The notes beneath the pieces are model-generated. The model had not been told where the DNA came from, searched no databases, and saw nothing but the letters and a program-made list of their open reading frames with translations. A stretch of DNA of 64,000 nucleotides from Sarcocystis neurona. Its lineage: Eukaryota > Apicomplexa > Conoidasida > Eucoccidiorida > Sarcocystidae. Below, piece by piece: positions 1 to 13,064 of the stretch (position 1 is its first letter; the number at the start of each line of letters is the position of its first letter). Position numbers and translations under genes: made by a program. The DNA lies in assembly GCA_000727475.1 (NCBI GenBank), contig KL647289.1, forward strand, positions 2,250,798 through 2,314,797, in the 5' to 3' direction.

Positions 1-1757
1 ACAGATGTGTACGTCTGTGCATGCGTTCCTGTGCATGTTTGTGTGTGTATGAGTGTGGCTGTCTGCCTGTGTAAGGATGGACGTAGAAGGGTACCTCCGC
101 CACTAGAGCATGTGGGTCTCTGTAGGTGTTCTGCCTCAATAGGGATGCGGCCAACGCGACCGTGACTGATGGCTCTGCAGGGCAGGGGTGGCACTCTGCG
201 AGACGCGCCCCGGTGCCCCAAGTCTGCGTGCAGATATCGCAGAAGTGCCACACATGTCTATATATGTGTGACCTACCTATTAATAGCTAGACATCGTTGT
301 ACGAGCCTGCCAGCTAAATGAGACACAAATTTGGGAAAGGTCGATGTATACACTTATATGTGTCTGTGTGATGTTTATGCGTATAGAGAGATATCTTTCG
401 CAGGGACCCAGCATATACGGCCACATTTACATGTATGTATATGTATGACATGTATGCGCATAGACAGACGTCTTTGTAGGTCCCCGGCAATACAGATACA
501 CAGATGTGGAAAAGAATAGATGTAGATATATAGGTGTGAGTGTGTCTGTGGGACACGTACATGTGTACAGAGAAGTATCTTCGCAGGAACCTTGAGTATA
601 CTGGCATATGTGGGAAAAGGTATATGTAGGTATATACGTGTATGTGTGTGACACGTATACGTATAGACAGACACGTCCGTAGGAGCCCCTACATGTACGT
701 GTAGACCCGAAAGTGTGCCGTGTATAGACGTACCGGGACATGTTCGTCCGAATCCGGCGCGTGCACACAAATTCGAAAGAAGTCTACGTATCTGTGGGTA
801 TTCGTAGCAGCCGTGCGTGTACGTCTGTGTGCGTGGCGGGAGCAGGTCTTCTTCCTGTATCTACGCGTTTTGTGGGGCAGACGGTGCGTAGGAGAGTCCC
901 GACCGGCGGCGGATTTGCTGGTTTCTAGCCACCCGCAACGTACGCTTTGCCGGGGTCTACCTTGCCTTTTGTATGCAGGAACGCCCATGGTGGACCAAGA
1001 AAGAAAGCCTCGGTAGGCATTTGCTGTACTTCGCGTAGGAGGCTGCTGCCGCTACTGACACAGCTGGTTGTCGTCGAACTGGTGCTGCAGACTGCCGCTG
1101 GAGAGCGGCGTCTCGCGACGCTCTCCGCAACACGGCTGTTACTGCTGCGCGTGGCCTAGTCCTCCTGCTGCCGCTTCTGCGCTGCGCACTGCTGCTGCTG
1201 CGTCGAAGTCAGGAAGACTGGTGGCTCCTCCTGTGCAGCCGCTGCTCTGTAGTTGCTGCTGAGCCGTGGACACTCCACGGTGGCACGCAGCAACGCAGAC
1301 GCGTTTCGTACGTTGGCTGCAGGTCGCACATACCGTCAAGCTGCCAGGCTCTCCCCCGTCCCCCACTCCCAGAGAGATAGAGAGAGGTTCATGAAACTTT
1401 TTGAATTCAGTCTCACGCGCTCGACTTGCACGAGCTGGGGAAGCATCCCCGCCCGGTGATGCACCATTAAAAAGACTCATTACACCAGGTTGCGGTTTGT
1501 TCGAACGGGGAAGAGAATGTTGATGTGCAGCGGCGGTGGGGGCGGGAGTACGAGGGGACGGGCCAGTGTGGGGTTGTGTGCGAATTCGTAGCCGTCGTCG
1601 CCGGGTGGATGGGCAGCTGCACGGAGCTTTTCCGGCCAAGTCGGTTTTCACTTTCGAAACGAATTCTTTTTTGAAAACTGTTGCTTTTCTTCTTCGCTGC
1701 GGCGGTGGAATTTGAAGGAAGTGCGATTTGGTGTCCGGACTCTCTGTGTGCATGCAG
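1..1757. other. Sequence 5' of the first recognised HID1 exon
   Basis: No exon can be supported here. All frames were read for the N-terminal part of HID1 (about 250 residues in animal homologues) and nothing convincing was found, so those exons probably lie left of the window. The first 700 bases are TG/TA-rich with a degenerate tandem repeat. Positions 1020-1260 are rich in GCTGCTG-type triplets, which open several spurious frames. This is most simply read as a long upstream intron of HID1. Confidence 0.5.
280..700. repeat. Degenerate tandem repeat, about five units of roughly 75-110 bp
   Basis: A core resembling TAGACAGACGTCTTTGTAGG recurs near 287, 385, 461, 569 and 666. Each copy is followed by a CC-rich word and then by TG/TA-rich spacer. 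Copies are diverged and the spacing varies. Similar words (GTATAGACAGAC, CGTAGACG) occur elsewhere in non-coding parts of the window, so it may be a member of a dispersed family. No coding role is seen. Confidence 0.5.
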
Positions 1758-4700
1758 AGAAGCCCGAGCAGCAGGAGGAAGGGGCGGACAGCGAGGACCG
1801 AGCGGCCCCCCGCTACGCAACGTGTTCCGCAGCATGGTGGTGGGCCTGCAGCGAGAAGAAGAATTCGATTTTATTTATGAGGGAATCGCGAAGCATCTGG
1901 AGGCGGCTGCGGCTCGCTGCTGCAAAGGCTCGAGCCGCGCGTCTGCTGTCGGACCCGGCGGCAAGCCTGTGAGCCACCTGCGACATTTCTCTTTTTCTGC
2001 TGCTGAGCTGTCGCTGCTGAGTTGCTGCCGCAGCTGCGTCCTCCTCCCGCGGGAGATATTGACGCTGCAGCAGGAGCAGCTCTGGCCTTCTGCCGAGACG
2101 GGTTCTCTCGCTTCGGTGCCGTGGGGTTCTGTTCCGGTTGGTAGGAGCACTCACACGAGTCGTCAGCGGGTGACCCTGCCGTGATCGCAGGACTTGAAGA
2201 ACAGCAGATCGAGCGTAGTTCCGCAGCGCGAGCGTCTCCCACTTACGTGGTTACTCGGACATCACCACATGTCTGTCTCTATGTGTATCTGTATGTGCCG
2301 TGACATTGTCGAGGGCCCCTTGCTTTCATGCAGTGGCGATTTTCGTACGTGTAGTCCTGTGGAAAAGTAGGAGGAGCGCGCAGTCTCCAGCATTTGGCGT
2401 ACGTTGAGACCGGGAACCGGTGGGCGCCAGTGCTTGGTGTGTACTGAACATGGGGGCGCGATGACGACGCTGGGTGGATTGAAGGAGAAGAGAACTGCTT
2501 CCTGTGCGAGTAACTGCCTCAGTCGAAGCGTGGGTGGGGGCGGGAGAATTTTTTCTTCTTCATAACAGCAGAGACGTGGGAGGGGAGAGACACTCGTGAA
2601 CAGTGACACCAAGAGAGGCCGTTCCGAGAATTTCGTCGTTCTCATTGGGTGGAGGATGTGGAGCGATGCGTGCATATACGGCGGGGGTGCGTACAGCCAG
2701 TTGCACCTGTCCTATTTCGTTGCCGTGTATTTGTCTGTCCACGTTCCTCTTATGGGGCACGCCGCGACCGGTGCTGCTGCTGCTGCCTTGTTGCAGGACC
2801 TCTTCTGCGAGCAGCTGCTGATTCTCACGTGGCAGCTTCTCACGCTGAACGGGGTGAGGACGTGCAGTAGCAGCAGCAGCAGCAAGGACAAAGGGGGGGG
2901 GGGTTTTCATCATCTCGCGCCCGCGTTCCACGCAAAACACACAGCAGCGTCCCTCTTTTTCGCTTTGCAGCGTACACCCCACTGCACCACCGACCGCACG
3001 TGAACAGCACTCATGTCTCTGCGTCCGTCTCTATCCCACACCTGTTCTTCTCCACGGCGGATCTCCACTTTTCAAAGAGACGTACACACACACACACACA
3101 CACGTACTCGTGCGTCGTCCCTCCTACGGGGAGGTATATATATATATATATGTGTATATATATGTGCAGGCAGACGAATAGATAGACAAGCGAATACAGA
3201 GACACGTAGGAAAAGACAAGCGACTAAGGATGTGTGAAGGTACAATAGGGTAAATAAGGAGAAGCGTATAACACCTACAATGATAGACACAAGCGTGTAC
3301 ACATACGTTCGGAGACATACACAGAGAGGAAAATACAAGTACGTGTACACATATGTGCGTGTACGTTTGGAGAGACAGAGAGAGAGAAAGACACAAATCC
3401 GCACACACGTACGTGTATATATATATATATATATGCGTTTGTAGAGATACAGAGAGACACAGGTACAAGTACACATATACATGTATATACATATACAGAC
3501 GGGACTCAGCAGTGCCTCGTCTTTTTTTGTAGGAGTTGCAGGCGGTTGTGAAGTTTTGAAGCGCTTCTTTTTCGCTTTGCTGTGATCCACGGAGGGCACC
3601 GGCCCCATCTACATCTCTTGAACAGGGATGCTTACTATTTCTCTTTGCTTCGTCTTTCGTGATGCAAGAAAACGTATGATAACCACCCGGCCGGTGGTGG
3701 AATTCGATAGACGTGTATGAAGGATGTAAGTGGGTCACTGTATCTGTGCACGAATTGACTTATGTATATATGTGTCTATATATATATATATGTATATGTG
3801 TGTGTGTATATATATGTATATGTACATACATATATATATAATTCAACGCATGTCCAGGTATGTGTGGGTGTATGAATGTATGTTTGTGTGTGAAAAAGTG
3901 TCTGTGAATGCGTGTGACTTTCACATGTGTCTGTCATGCGTGCACATAAAAGTATGCAGAGAGAACCAGAGGGCGGGTGGTGGAGGGAAACTATATTCCG
4001 CTTTGTTGAGGCTACAGAGGCTGCGGCACGTGAGTTTTGCTTTGTTTGCGTGGGCAGAACTTCTTGAGACACATCTGCGCGAAGCGAGGGGCCCACCACC
4101 TGCTTCATCCTCTCGTTTGTTTGTTGCTGGACGCGTCGCGGTACATGCACCGGCACCGGCAGCCCCAGCAGCGAAGGACCGGCGACGAGGGCAGCAACAG
4201 CAGCAGCAAGGAGAGAGCTACAGCCGTAGCGGGAGGGGACGACGCGGACGCTGCTGCACAGGCGAGACAGACAGACGAAGCGTCGTCTACTTCGGGAGAG
4301 GCAGCCAGTGCCCTTTCCATGATCGGGCTGCTGCACGTGAGTTCCTTCATTCTTCTCGTTCTTTCCTCAGGTGAGTTTTGCTGTTTCCGCGTCCTGTTTT
4401 GTGTCCCTTTGCCGGGATTATGGTGGACGCGTGCGCGCCGACAGGTGCGTGCTTCCCGTCAGCCACCACGAGGGGGGAAGGGGTGGGGAAAGGTTGACAT
4501 CTGCTGCGTCATTAGGGAGTACCGTTTTTTTTTAGAATTCGTCTGCATGCGCCCGCGTGTTTCTTCGCACGCTTTAGTTCGTCGCGTCCTTCGAAGCCAC
4601 CTCGACTTGGGCGGTCACAGGCGGTTGCTTTTTTTGCCGCTTTTTCATTTTCGAGCGAAGAGGCGCAGACGAACGGGGATAAATAGGTTGGAGAGCTTGT

Positions 4701-7700
4701 GGAATAAGAAGACGCCTCGCGGAGAAGATCGAAATAGTTATAATGAGATATACGTATACATATGGGTATGTAGAGGGCGGTGTAGATAACATACTCTGTG
4801 AGTGGGCGTACACACATGTACTTCTAGCCGCGTCTGGTCACTGCTGGGCTCCGGTGCTTGCTCTTCTGCAATGCTGCGGTGCCTCGCCGGTTCTCTAGCG
4901 TGTTGGAGTTGCTGTTTTCGAGCTGGACAGGAGTCTGTTGTGGCACTGCCGATATTTTACAGTGAAACCCTGCGGGTGTCGTCTTTTTTGCGTCCGCCAT
5001 TTTCTTTTAGGAGAAGTGCTTCGCCAGCGCCGACGTGCCCGCCGTGTTGCTGTGTCTTTCTTTGAAAGTGCGACAGGTTCTTCTTTTGCTCTCGCTGTCT
5101 TTCTCTCTGCGCGAGCAGCGCGGCCCAGCAGCGACCACACGCAGTTCGAAAAGTATGTATGTGTGTCGACTTTCTTTCGCTTGGCACCTGGGAGGGCGCT
5201 GCTCTGCTTCTTCTTGTTCTCGCCACGGCTGCACAGACAACTCAAGGCGCGGAGCTTTTTTTCAGTCGTCACTTTTGCTTTTGTCTCACGAGGGGCGGCG
5301 TTCTCTTCGCTTTTCTCTCCACGCTCCTTTTCATCCTTCCGCGGAGCTGCCTTCCTCATTCTACTTACTTCTTCGTCAAGCTATTACTCACTGTCCTGAT
5401 TTCCGCCTCGCTTTTTTTCCCGTGCTTCGCTTTGTACGCCTAACCAGTTGCATTTCTCTGTTCTCGAGCCCTGCTAGCTGCACTTGCTCCCTGCATCTCC
5501 TCCTCCTCCTACTCCCGCACACGCAGTCTTTGTTGGCGTGTTGCAGGCGGCACTTTTGTTGCTGCCCCCGCTGCTCTGGTTCTTCTCTGCGCGACTCGCC
5601 ATGCCTTTTTCCTTCGCCAGCGGCTGCTGGGTCTTTTCACAGCATGCGGCGTGGTGCTGGAAAACTCTCTGCCCCCAGCTGCCGTGTGGGTCGTGCGTCG
5701 GTGCTGCGGTGGCTGCTGTTGCAGAACGCGACTTCGCAGTGCGACTCAACGAACCCTTCACAGGAAAAAAGACTCCGGCGGAGCTCCCCGTGTTCAACGG
5801 CTGTTACGCAGACCTGTTGTGTCTAGCGGTGCACAGGGTGATAATGGACGCGACAGGAGTACGTCGCCGCAGAGGTCCAGGAGGCAAACACATCTCACTG
5901 CCACACCGGGCCAGTGCACTTCACAAATGCGAGATTATATATATATATATGTATATGCATGTGAATGGGTTCCTCAACCCACCTCTATGTGTGTGTGTAT
6001 CGTTACATAGAGGAAGCAATGTGTCTATTTCTCCTTCTGGGAACAATGCAAGTGTATGTATCTGTCTCCCTACAGCATATGTGTGTGCGTCGTGCTATGA
6101 CGCCCTACGCACATGGATATGCGGCTCTACCACCTCCACCCGTAGATATTTATGTATATAGAAAGCGGGCTGTACTCATATATATATACCTCTGTGAATA
6201 ATGGGGCAATCAGGCATGCACAGACGTCTAGGAATGGTACGCGAAGACAAGCGCGGGTTTCTCACACGCGTCGGAAAAGACTACAGCGTCGCCTGGGTGA
6301 AGAACAGTGCGTTGTACGCGTGGTTGCAGATTTGTTGCGTCCCTGTATATTACGTTGGAGCAGTGCATCGAGGACGGGCTGCTGGAAGTGGGTGTATAAA
6401 CGTGAACAGGAGAAGGGAGAGTGCGAGTGCGTCGGGGTTGGCGAACAGCTCCTGCAGCTGTGCCGACGCGACGTTGAGGCACACCCAACGTATGTGCCCG
6501 TGTCTGCCTGCTTTGTGCATCGACGCGCGACGCGTATAAAGGTGGAGCGCTTCCACTTTTACTTGTGGGATGTCGTCTTTCTGTCGAAGAAAATTGTTGT
6601 CCCGTCCTCATGAACGCGTTGCCCACCTCCGTGTGGGGAGTGTCGACGCGTGGTTTCGCACCTGACGCTGCGGCTGGCCACCCACCACACCTCCGCAGTA
6701 GGAGTGTGTCCTGCCTTCCACGTGCGTGGAACTCTGACATTGTTGGCAGGCGGACGCGGGGAGAGCAGAGAGGAGATAAGAGGCGACAGCGTCCAAGTCT
6801 CTCTCCAGACGACGTGTGTGCCAGTGTAAAAGTACACAGCAGATTGTGAAGCGGCGTGTGCATTTGTTCCTCTTTTTGTGGTCCTCGACCTGCCTGTCTG
6901 TGTCTGTGCGCCTGAAGTCTGGTGTCGATATCTGTATGTATGTGTTCCTTTTCATATGTGTGGACAGCTAGCAGGCCTTCTCTGTCTTTGTGCTTCGTGG
7001 ATACCGATGCTTGTGCCCGTGCGTGGACTTCGTAGTAAAAATGGTCTGTGTCTAAAAACATAAATAGTTTGGGCATTTACACGCAACCGTGTATCTGGCT
7101 AGTCTGTGTCTCTCAGTAACTAACTGAGTGCTTGTGCGTGTGGACCTGTGTGAGAGTGTCTCTCTCCCCGTCCATCCGCCAGTGCCGTCGCGCGAACGGT
7201 GTTCCGCGGCATCCGGATCCGCGCATTTCCACGTACGCACTTGCCGTTGGCTACCTCTGCTTGTGTGGCGTGATCAGGAGTCGGCTCGTGTGACGTAGAT
7301 CAGCCATTCGTTTCTCTTGCGGTGATGTATTCACTTTCTGAAGCCTTTTTCTACAGGACTTGTACGCTGAAAGGTTTGTCGGGAGCCGTCGAGAAAGTGT
7401 GACGCTGTCAGCGAGGAGCTGAGATGAACAGCGATGGCTAACGTGTACCTACACTCTTGTACACCAATGTAGTGGTCCAGTTCGCCGTGAGAAAAATCGT
7501 GGAGCGGGCGTTGTGGACAGTGTGTTTGCATGCGTCGTCTTGAAGGCGGCGCTGTTGTTTCACCTGATATTGTGTTTACGCGTGCGTGCTCCCGACCGTT
7601 AGGTGTCTGGCTATGTGTCAGACGTGTAGGTGTACGGGTGGCTTTCTCACACATGCATGCGTGCGTCACACACGTGGGCGCGCGAGAGGACGCGTAAGAA

Positions 7701-10700
7701 GCAAATACATACGTTGTAGACAAACACACACACACGCTGTCTCTCTGCCTCTATACTCCCCAGTTTCATGCACCCGCAGTGAGCAGCTTTGCACGCGCCA
7801 GAATAAAATCTTGGCGCTCAGGGATCACAAAACTCAGAGTCCGATGTGTCTTAGTCGCCACTGTTGGAGGCGCCTGTTTTAACTTTTCCTTGGTGAATGC
7901 GGCGGACCAGGGAAGAGAGGGGGAACCTTGCCGCATCTTTTGTTGGTTTGCATGTTGTACGTTTCTGGGGTTCAACATTTTATGCTCGCGTGCATCTGGT
8001 TGAGAGGATATCGTATGTCTTCGCGTGTGACTTACACGGGGGGCTGCGTGCATCCGAAGCGTTGTTGTTTACAAATGATGGGTGCAAGTGAGAGAAAAAG
8101 CGCTATGAATTGGCGCCGGTGGAAGTGCGCCTGTGTCTATTTTGACGTGATGCAGCCGCGAGGCAGCTCGGAAAGCTTGGTCGACATGCTGCTGACGGTG
8201 CTGTGCAACGTGAGTGCGTACGTAAAGAGCTTTTGCTTGGAGTCGTGCATGCGCCTAATGAATTTAATGGAGAAGCTGAGTCGCCGGCAGTGGCTTCTGT
8301 CCGCCCCCCAACACCACCACGACGTCTGCTTCCTCCTCGACGTCTTCAACAATATCATTCAGTACCAGTACGAGGTAGGCCGTATTGACAGATTGACGAG
8401 AGAAACCCGACAGGGTCTAGATGCGGGAGGGAACAAGAAGAAGGCGCTTCCCAAGGGGCGATCACATAAGCGTCAGCCGCGCAGGCAGCCTGGTGTTGCG
8501 GAAGGCTCTCTTGGTTCTGCGGTACTTCCGCCACATTCTGTATAGAGTGAAGAGAGAGCGAGAGAGTGAAAGAAAGAGAGGCGCACACAGGGGATGCAGC
8601 ATCGCGTCTGGCTGGAGAAAGCCTGGGTGTATGAGTGGAGTGTGTGTACACCGTGGCACCTGTTCACTTCTGCAGGCTGTTTGTGTGTGAGTTTGGAAAA
8701 TCTTAAGTGTCCCGCTGAAAATCCTGCAGTTCGCCTTTGTGGGAAATCTCAAGCTTTTCTGTACACGCTTGTGTCTCTAGATCGTCCCCAACATACGCAG
8801 CAACAGGGGGTTCGCTGTGCGGGCGTGCCGACGGGGAAATATGCGGGATCGCCTCAACGTTTTGCCTGAGCAAATGTAGACGACCACGAATGAGTGGTGA
8901 CTGACTGGGCGCCTGGGTTTTATCGCTGCGTTGACGCAGCTCGTATCGCAGAGTGTACACAGGCGTCGATCCGACCGCATGTTTGGGCAAACTCCTCAGT
9001 ATTCTCTGCCTTCAGCCTCCGTGTGTACGTCTATGAATACACATATGTACTTGGGAGGTTGGGCGCCTCGCATGTCTACAGACATCGTTGTTACGTGGGC
9101 AGCATCTTCTCAAACACGCGCGCAGGGAGACTGGCTGTCTCTGTTCGTAGACACCAGACACTTGAGACGGGAGGTGGGCAGACCGCTTCGAGACACGTCC
9201 GTTGCAGAGAATAAGAAGGACGTCTGCAGAAGCAGGAGCTGCACACGCGGGACCTCGTAGTATTCGTCTGTCTACACACATGCAATTTAAGTGTTTCTAC
9301 GCGAGGGAAGCGTACGCGGATGCAGCACCTCTCAATCAGAGACCCCACGTGCGTAGGCAGGGAGACTTGCGTCTCCGGACGCACATACGTGGGTGTCACC
9401 ACGTTTCTTGAAGCAAACTGGGACGTTCTGGGTTTGCCGTGAAGTCCAGGGAAATAGACGTGGGCAGTTGAGCTCGCAAATGTTGAGGCGCCATTGCATT
9501 CGGTAGGGAAGGGGTTGTAGACAGACAAGTTTATTACACAAAATCGCGTGCCGCGTTTCAGCGTCGACAAGGTTGTCCTTGGCGACGGGTGGAGAAACAC
9601 GAGTGCTGCTGCAAGAGACGCCTACGACGGGAGGAAGAACGAAAGGAGGAGAAAGTGGCGGAGTCAGAAATGCAGCGGAAGGACGGGACTTGTGCAACCA
9701 CACACATGCAGTCTTTCTGCTGGCCCAGTACCCCGCACAGGTGCAGTGTCGTGCAATCCGGAAAGCAGGTAGAAGGGTTATAGTGTTACGTGTATGGATG
9801 AACAGAGATTGCCTTCTGATAGTACACAGATTTTTTTTTCTACACATTTTGTCGAGTCTGCATGTGAATATCGGTGCTACGTTAACGTTCCGTCCGATCT
9901 CAAGGTTCCTGACTTGTGTATTCTTTTTTTGCACGCGGCGATGCTGGGCCTTCGTCGCGTCTTTGTTGTCCCGTTGACTGTCGCGCTTAGGGGAACCGAC
10001 AACTCGTCTACTCGATCCTGCGACACAAGCAGCTTTTCTTGGACTTGCAGAATATGACGCTGGAAGGAGGGGAAGGCGCAGAGGCGTCTGAGTGGACTCG
10101 CCGGGAGAGACAAAGCAACGTGTCGAACAGCAGCAGTTCCGGCGGCGACGGTTCTCCGGGGCGAGATTCAGACGCCAGAGTGATGAATGGCACTGCCGGT
10201 GCTCAAGGCAGTGCCTCTGTGGACACAGCCGAGCCAGCAGAGAAGCGGAGAGAAGGTTCGGGAAACGCAGAAGAAGCACAAGGCCAGCGCGGTGGGTGGA
10301 ATAGGCCTGCAACAGAAGACGACGAAGAGGAGCCGTGGGTGCCAACGGAAGCCTGGTTCGACGAATGGAAAAGCCGTCTACCTCTGCAAACAATTCTGCG
10401 ACTCATCAAATGCCTCCTTCCCCAGGTAAGCAAGATAGACACGCACAGACGACGACCATCATTACTACACGCCTGCCGCGCGCACCCATTCAGCACACGC
10501 ACGTCTACCTGCAGCAGTACGTTCCACTTTGCGCGGCGTGGTGAAAGGAGGCGCTTTTTTTTCTCGCTGCGGCTAGCACTCCTCCCAAAGTCTTCGTGTG
10601 AATCATTCTTCTTTCCTAAAAAGTCTACAAGCGGTCGTGGAATGCATAGTCTTTTGGATGTGCTGTAGAACTCAGAGTAGGAGGGTGACTGAATAGGGCA

Positions 10701-11647
10701 GCAGAGACGTAGAGAGGGACCGTTCTGCACTTTTTTCCGCGAAAATTCCAGCTTCGTTCACGGCTGGTGGACGCAGGTGGTCGACTGGGCGGGTTCTGAT
10801 CAGCAGTATGTGACATGGTGGGACAGGATGACTGGATGCGCAGGTAAGGCAGAGCCACAGCAACAGAGCGGACGCGGTGACGGGCTTCTGTAGAGCCCGT
10901 GGTAACAGTGTGAGTTGTGTGTTCCTGGTGACTTGCAAGCGTGGACGTGGCGGAAATTTTGTAGAAACTATGACGGAGGCAACCTGTTGCAGGCCGCCGG
11001 GTAGGTAGTATCAACAAGGAATAGGAAAGAAAAGTCGAGTGGTGCCAACGCCCTAGCCGCCTCACGTAATAGTTTGTTGTACCACAATTCTAATGCTCTG
11101 TATATCGTGACGCGGGCGCAAATCGTATAAGTGGTTCAACGCCCACATGCGAGTTTACTGCCTATCGCAAAAATGTAGACGTGGTTACGTCTGTGTGTGT
11201 AGACAGGTTTGGCAGATGCCGCAAGAGTGGTCCCTCCACCCGTTACACCCCTTCCGCTTGAAGCTTGAGGACTTCTTGTCCCTTTCGCGTCCGCTGCAGT
11301 GGCATTTGGTAGTCTGGGGAGCGTGAGTGGGTGGCTGCACCGGGTGTTGTTAAGTGCTGCGTAGCATGTGTCCGGTGAGTTTTGGCCGTTCTGATGGGTT
11401 GTAGGTTGAAGCGGAAGTTGCGAGACGAGAGGCGACGGATCAGAAAGATATTCTGCAATTTCTTGAGAAGACAACGATGGTGGGGTTGCTCCCCGTGCCG
11501 CACCCTATCATTATTCGCAATTACCAGCCCAACGTATACACAGCTCTCTGGTTTACTTCCTTTATGTGGGGCGTGCTCCTGGCTGCCTGCCCCGCGTTGC
11601 AGGGGGTGAACTGGAGAGAAATTCGCTTGATCGTTGTCTATCCTTGA
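1758..11647 (+). CDS. HID1: HID1 domain protein (partial, 5' end missing)
   Basis: HID1 is a conserved peripheral Golgi/trans-Golgi protein needed in animals for secretory-granule formation. Seven exons with matching phases fit: 1758-1968, 2797-2853, 4058-4370, 5725-5858, 8156-8374, 9991-10425 and 11405-11647. They give about 536 residues in the same order as animal HID1. Diagnostic blocks are REEEFDFIYEGIAKHL, EQLLILTWQLLTLNG, GLLHVSSFILLVLSS followed by ERDFAVRLNEP, LLTVLCNVSAYVKSF, FLLDVFNNIIQYQYE, WKSRLPLQTILRLIKCLLPQ and the C-terminal GLLPVPHPIIIRNYQPN with MWGV. Exon three carries a low-complexity Ser/Ala/Asp/Gln insert and exon six an acidic Ser/Gly-rich insert, both absent from core blocks. 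Introns are 0.8-2.3 kb. The first listed acceptor (1757/1758) is the least certain, because the first 20 residues are low complexity. In coccidia a role in rhoptry, microneme or dense-granule traffic is inference. Confidence 0.9.
3083..3480. repeat. CA and TA microsatellites with degenerate minisatellite in a HID1 intron
   Basis: A (CA)n run lies at 3084-3102 and TA runs at 3134-3151 and 3417-3434. Between them a degenerate unit recurs, with words such as ACGTTCGGAGACATACACAGAGA, ACGTTTGGAGAGACAGAGAGA and GCGTTTGTAGAGATACAGAGAGACAC. It is wholly intronic (intron 2854-4057). Confidence 0.7.
3764..3843. repeat. TA/TG microsatellite in a HID1 intron
   Basis: This is alternating TATATG and TATATA sequence interrupted by TGTGTGTG. 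It lies in the same intron as the preceding repeat and precedes the exon starting at 4058. Reading frames through it are artefacts of the simple sequence. Confidence 0.8.
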
Positions 11648-13064
11648 CGGAGGCGATCTAGCCTGTGTTTTCCCCGTAGATCACAAAGTTTACTTTTTGT
11701 ATGAGTATGTGTGTACGTATGTATGCGTGTAAATGTGTATGCGTGGTGGTCCTGAAGAGAACGTGGTATACAGGCGGGCGATGCGGGAGCTCCGGGAAAT
11801 GGGTGATCCGTACGTGTGTGCCTCTTGGACAGTTTTACTGAAGTGTTCATCTCTGTGGAGGTGTCGGGTGTCCAGAGTTCCATTATGGCGACGGCAGGAA
11901 TCTCTCGTGGATAAGACTCACTGCAGAGCACCATAGTGCTGCCGCAGAGAGGAAGGAGTGGAAAAACAGTCTTGATGAGAAAAGGCTTGTATGAGTGGAT
12001 GGGCTTTTTTGCATGAATTCGACTGCATTAGAACGGATGAGTGTGCGTGTCTTGTTGGTTTCGTGCTCTGACGCGTCAGAAAACTGTTTCGAAGCCGTGC
12101 CAGATACAGAAATTTGGTTTTTCGTAAAAGTAGTTGTATCGGGCAAGATCTGTGGGTGTGAAGTACAAAAGGATCCGTTTTCAATCTGCGACCTTCAAAA
12201 GGAAGCAACTGCAATTGCAGGGCTGGCAGCAGCTCATATTTGCGGGTGCCCCAGTGTTTATTTTGATGAATTTATGCAACAGTAACGAAAAGGATTGTTT
12301 TGAACGCGTTTACATGTGCGCACACACTTATGCTGGTACACAAGTCGCGTGCCTCTTCTGTACTTCTCTGCACGTACTACATGCGTAAACTGGAACTATG
12401 TGGTTGTTGCTAAGGCTGACATAGCACGCCAGCGAGAGCGCGATCTATCTCGCGTACTCGTTTCACGGCTGTGCACATTTCTGTCTACAGTCGTGCCTGG
12501 AATAACAATGAGGTAACACCAACGGCAGTCAAATGCTGCGCAGGCTGCGCAACGTAGTGGAAATCTACAGTGTTTGACTTTGAAGGAAATGCTCATTTTC
12601 TCTCCTTACCCGTCAGACGCAAGCTGAAGAGCGGACGGACATGCACCATCGCTACTCTGCTCTACACGGCCGATTAAGACGAAGGGCGCACGTACAACCG
12701 AGGGCGGTCCGTGGCTGTATGAGCACATCTTACATAAATGTATACCGTCCGTGTGTTTCTTATTAGCTTTGTACGGGCGCACACGATTTGATGCAGGGCC
12801 AGTGCGACGTACTTGCCTGCTACCAGACCGTGTACTCCTGGCGGAGCGATGCTGAATAGCGCCCACCCACTTACGTCAGTTAACATTTGCACGCCCGCTG
12901 CTTTCTTTGCCTCGGATGTCCATCGAAGAGCGTTTTACACAGGCAGGTGCTGTTGAGTGAAGGCAGCAGCAAGAAGTGGCACGCAGAACTCGGAGAGGAC
13001 GCAGGCTGATGAGACGAAGGACGCTAGCTGACACCAGAACAACAGATCTCACAGTAGTCACTTT
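11648..13064. other. Intergenic, HID1 3' end to the next gene's 3' end
   Basis: This spacer lies between two convergent genes. A TG-rich stretch (11700-11750) is seen. No open frame has splice signals or family resemblance. Nothing else is supported. Confidence 0.5.

Noticed and set aside
1..700. Telomere or subtelomere repeat
   Set aside because: No TTTAGGG-type telomeric array; the repeat is a degenerate TG/TA-rich minisatellite.
3072..3738. Minus-strand frames of 178 and 204 codons rich in Tyr, Ile, Cys and Thr
   Set aside because: Translations of TA and CA simple repeats within a HID1 intron.
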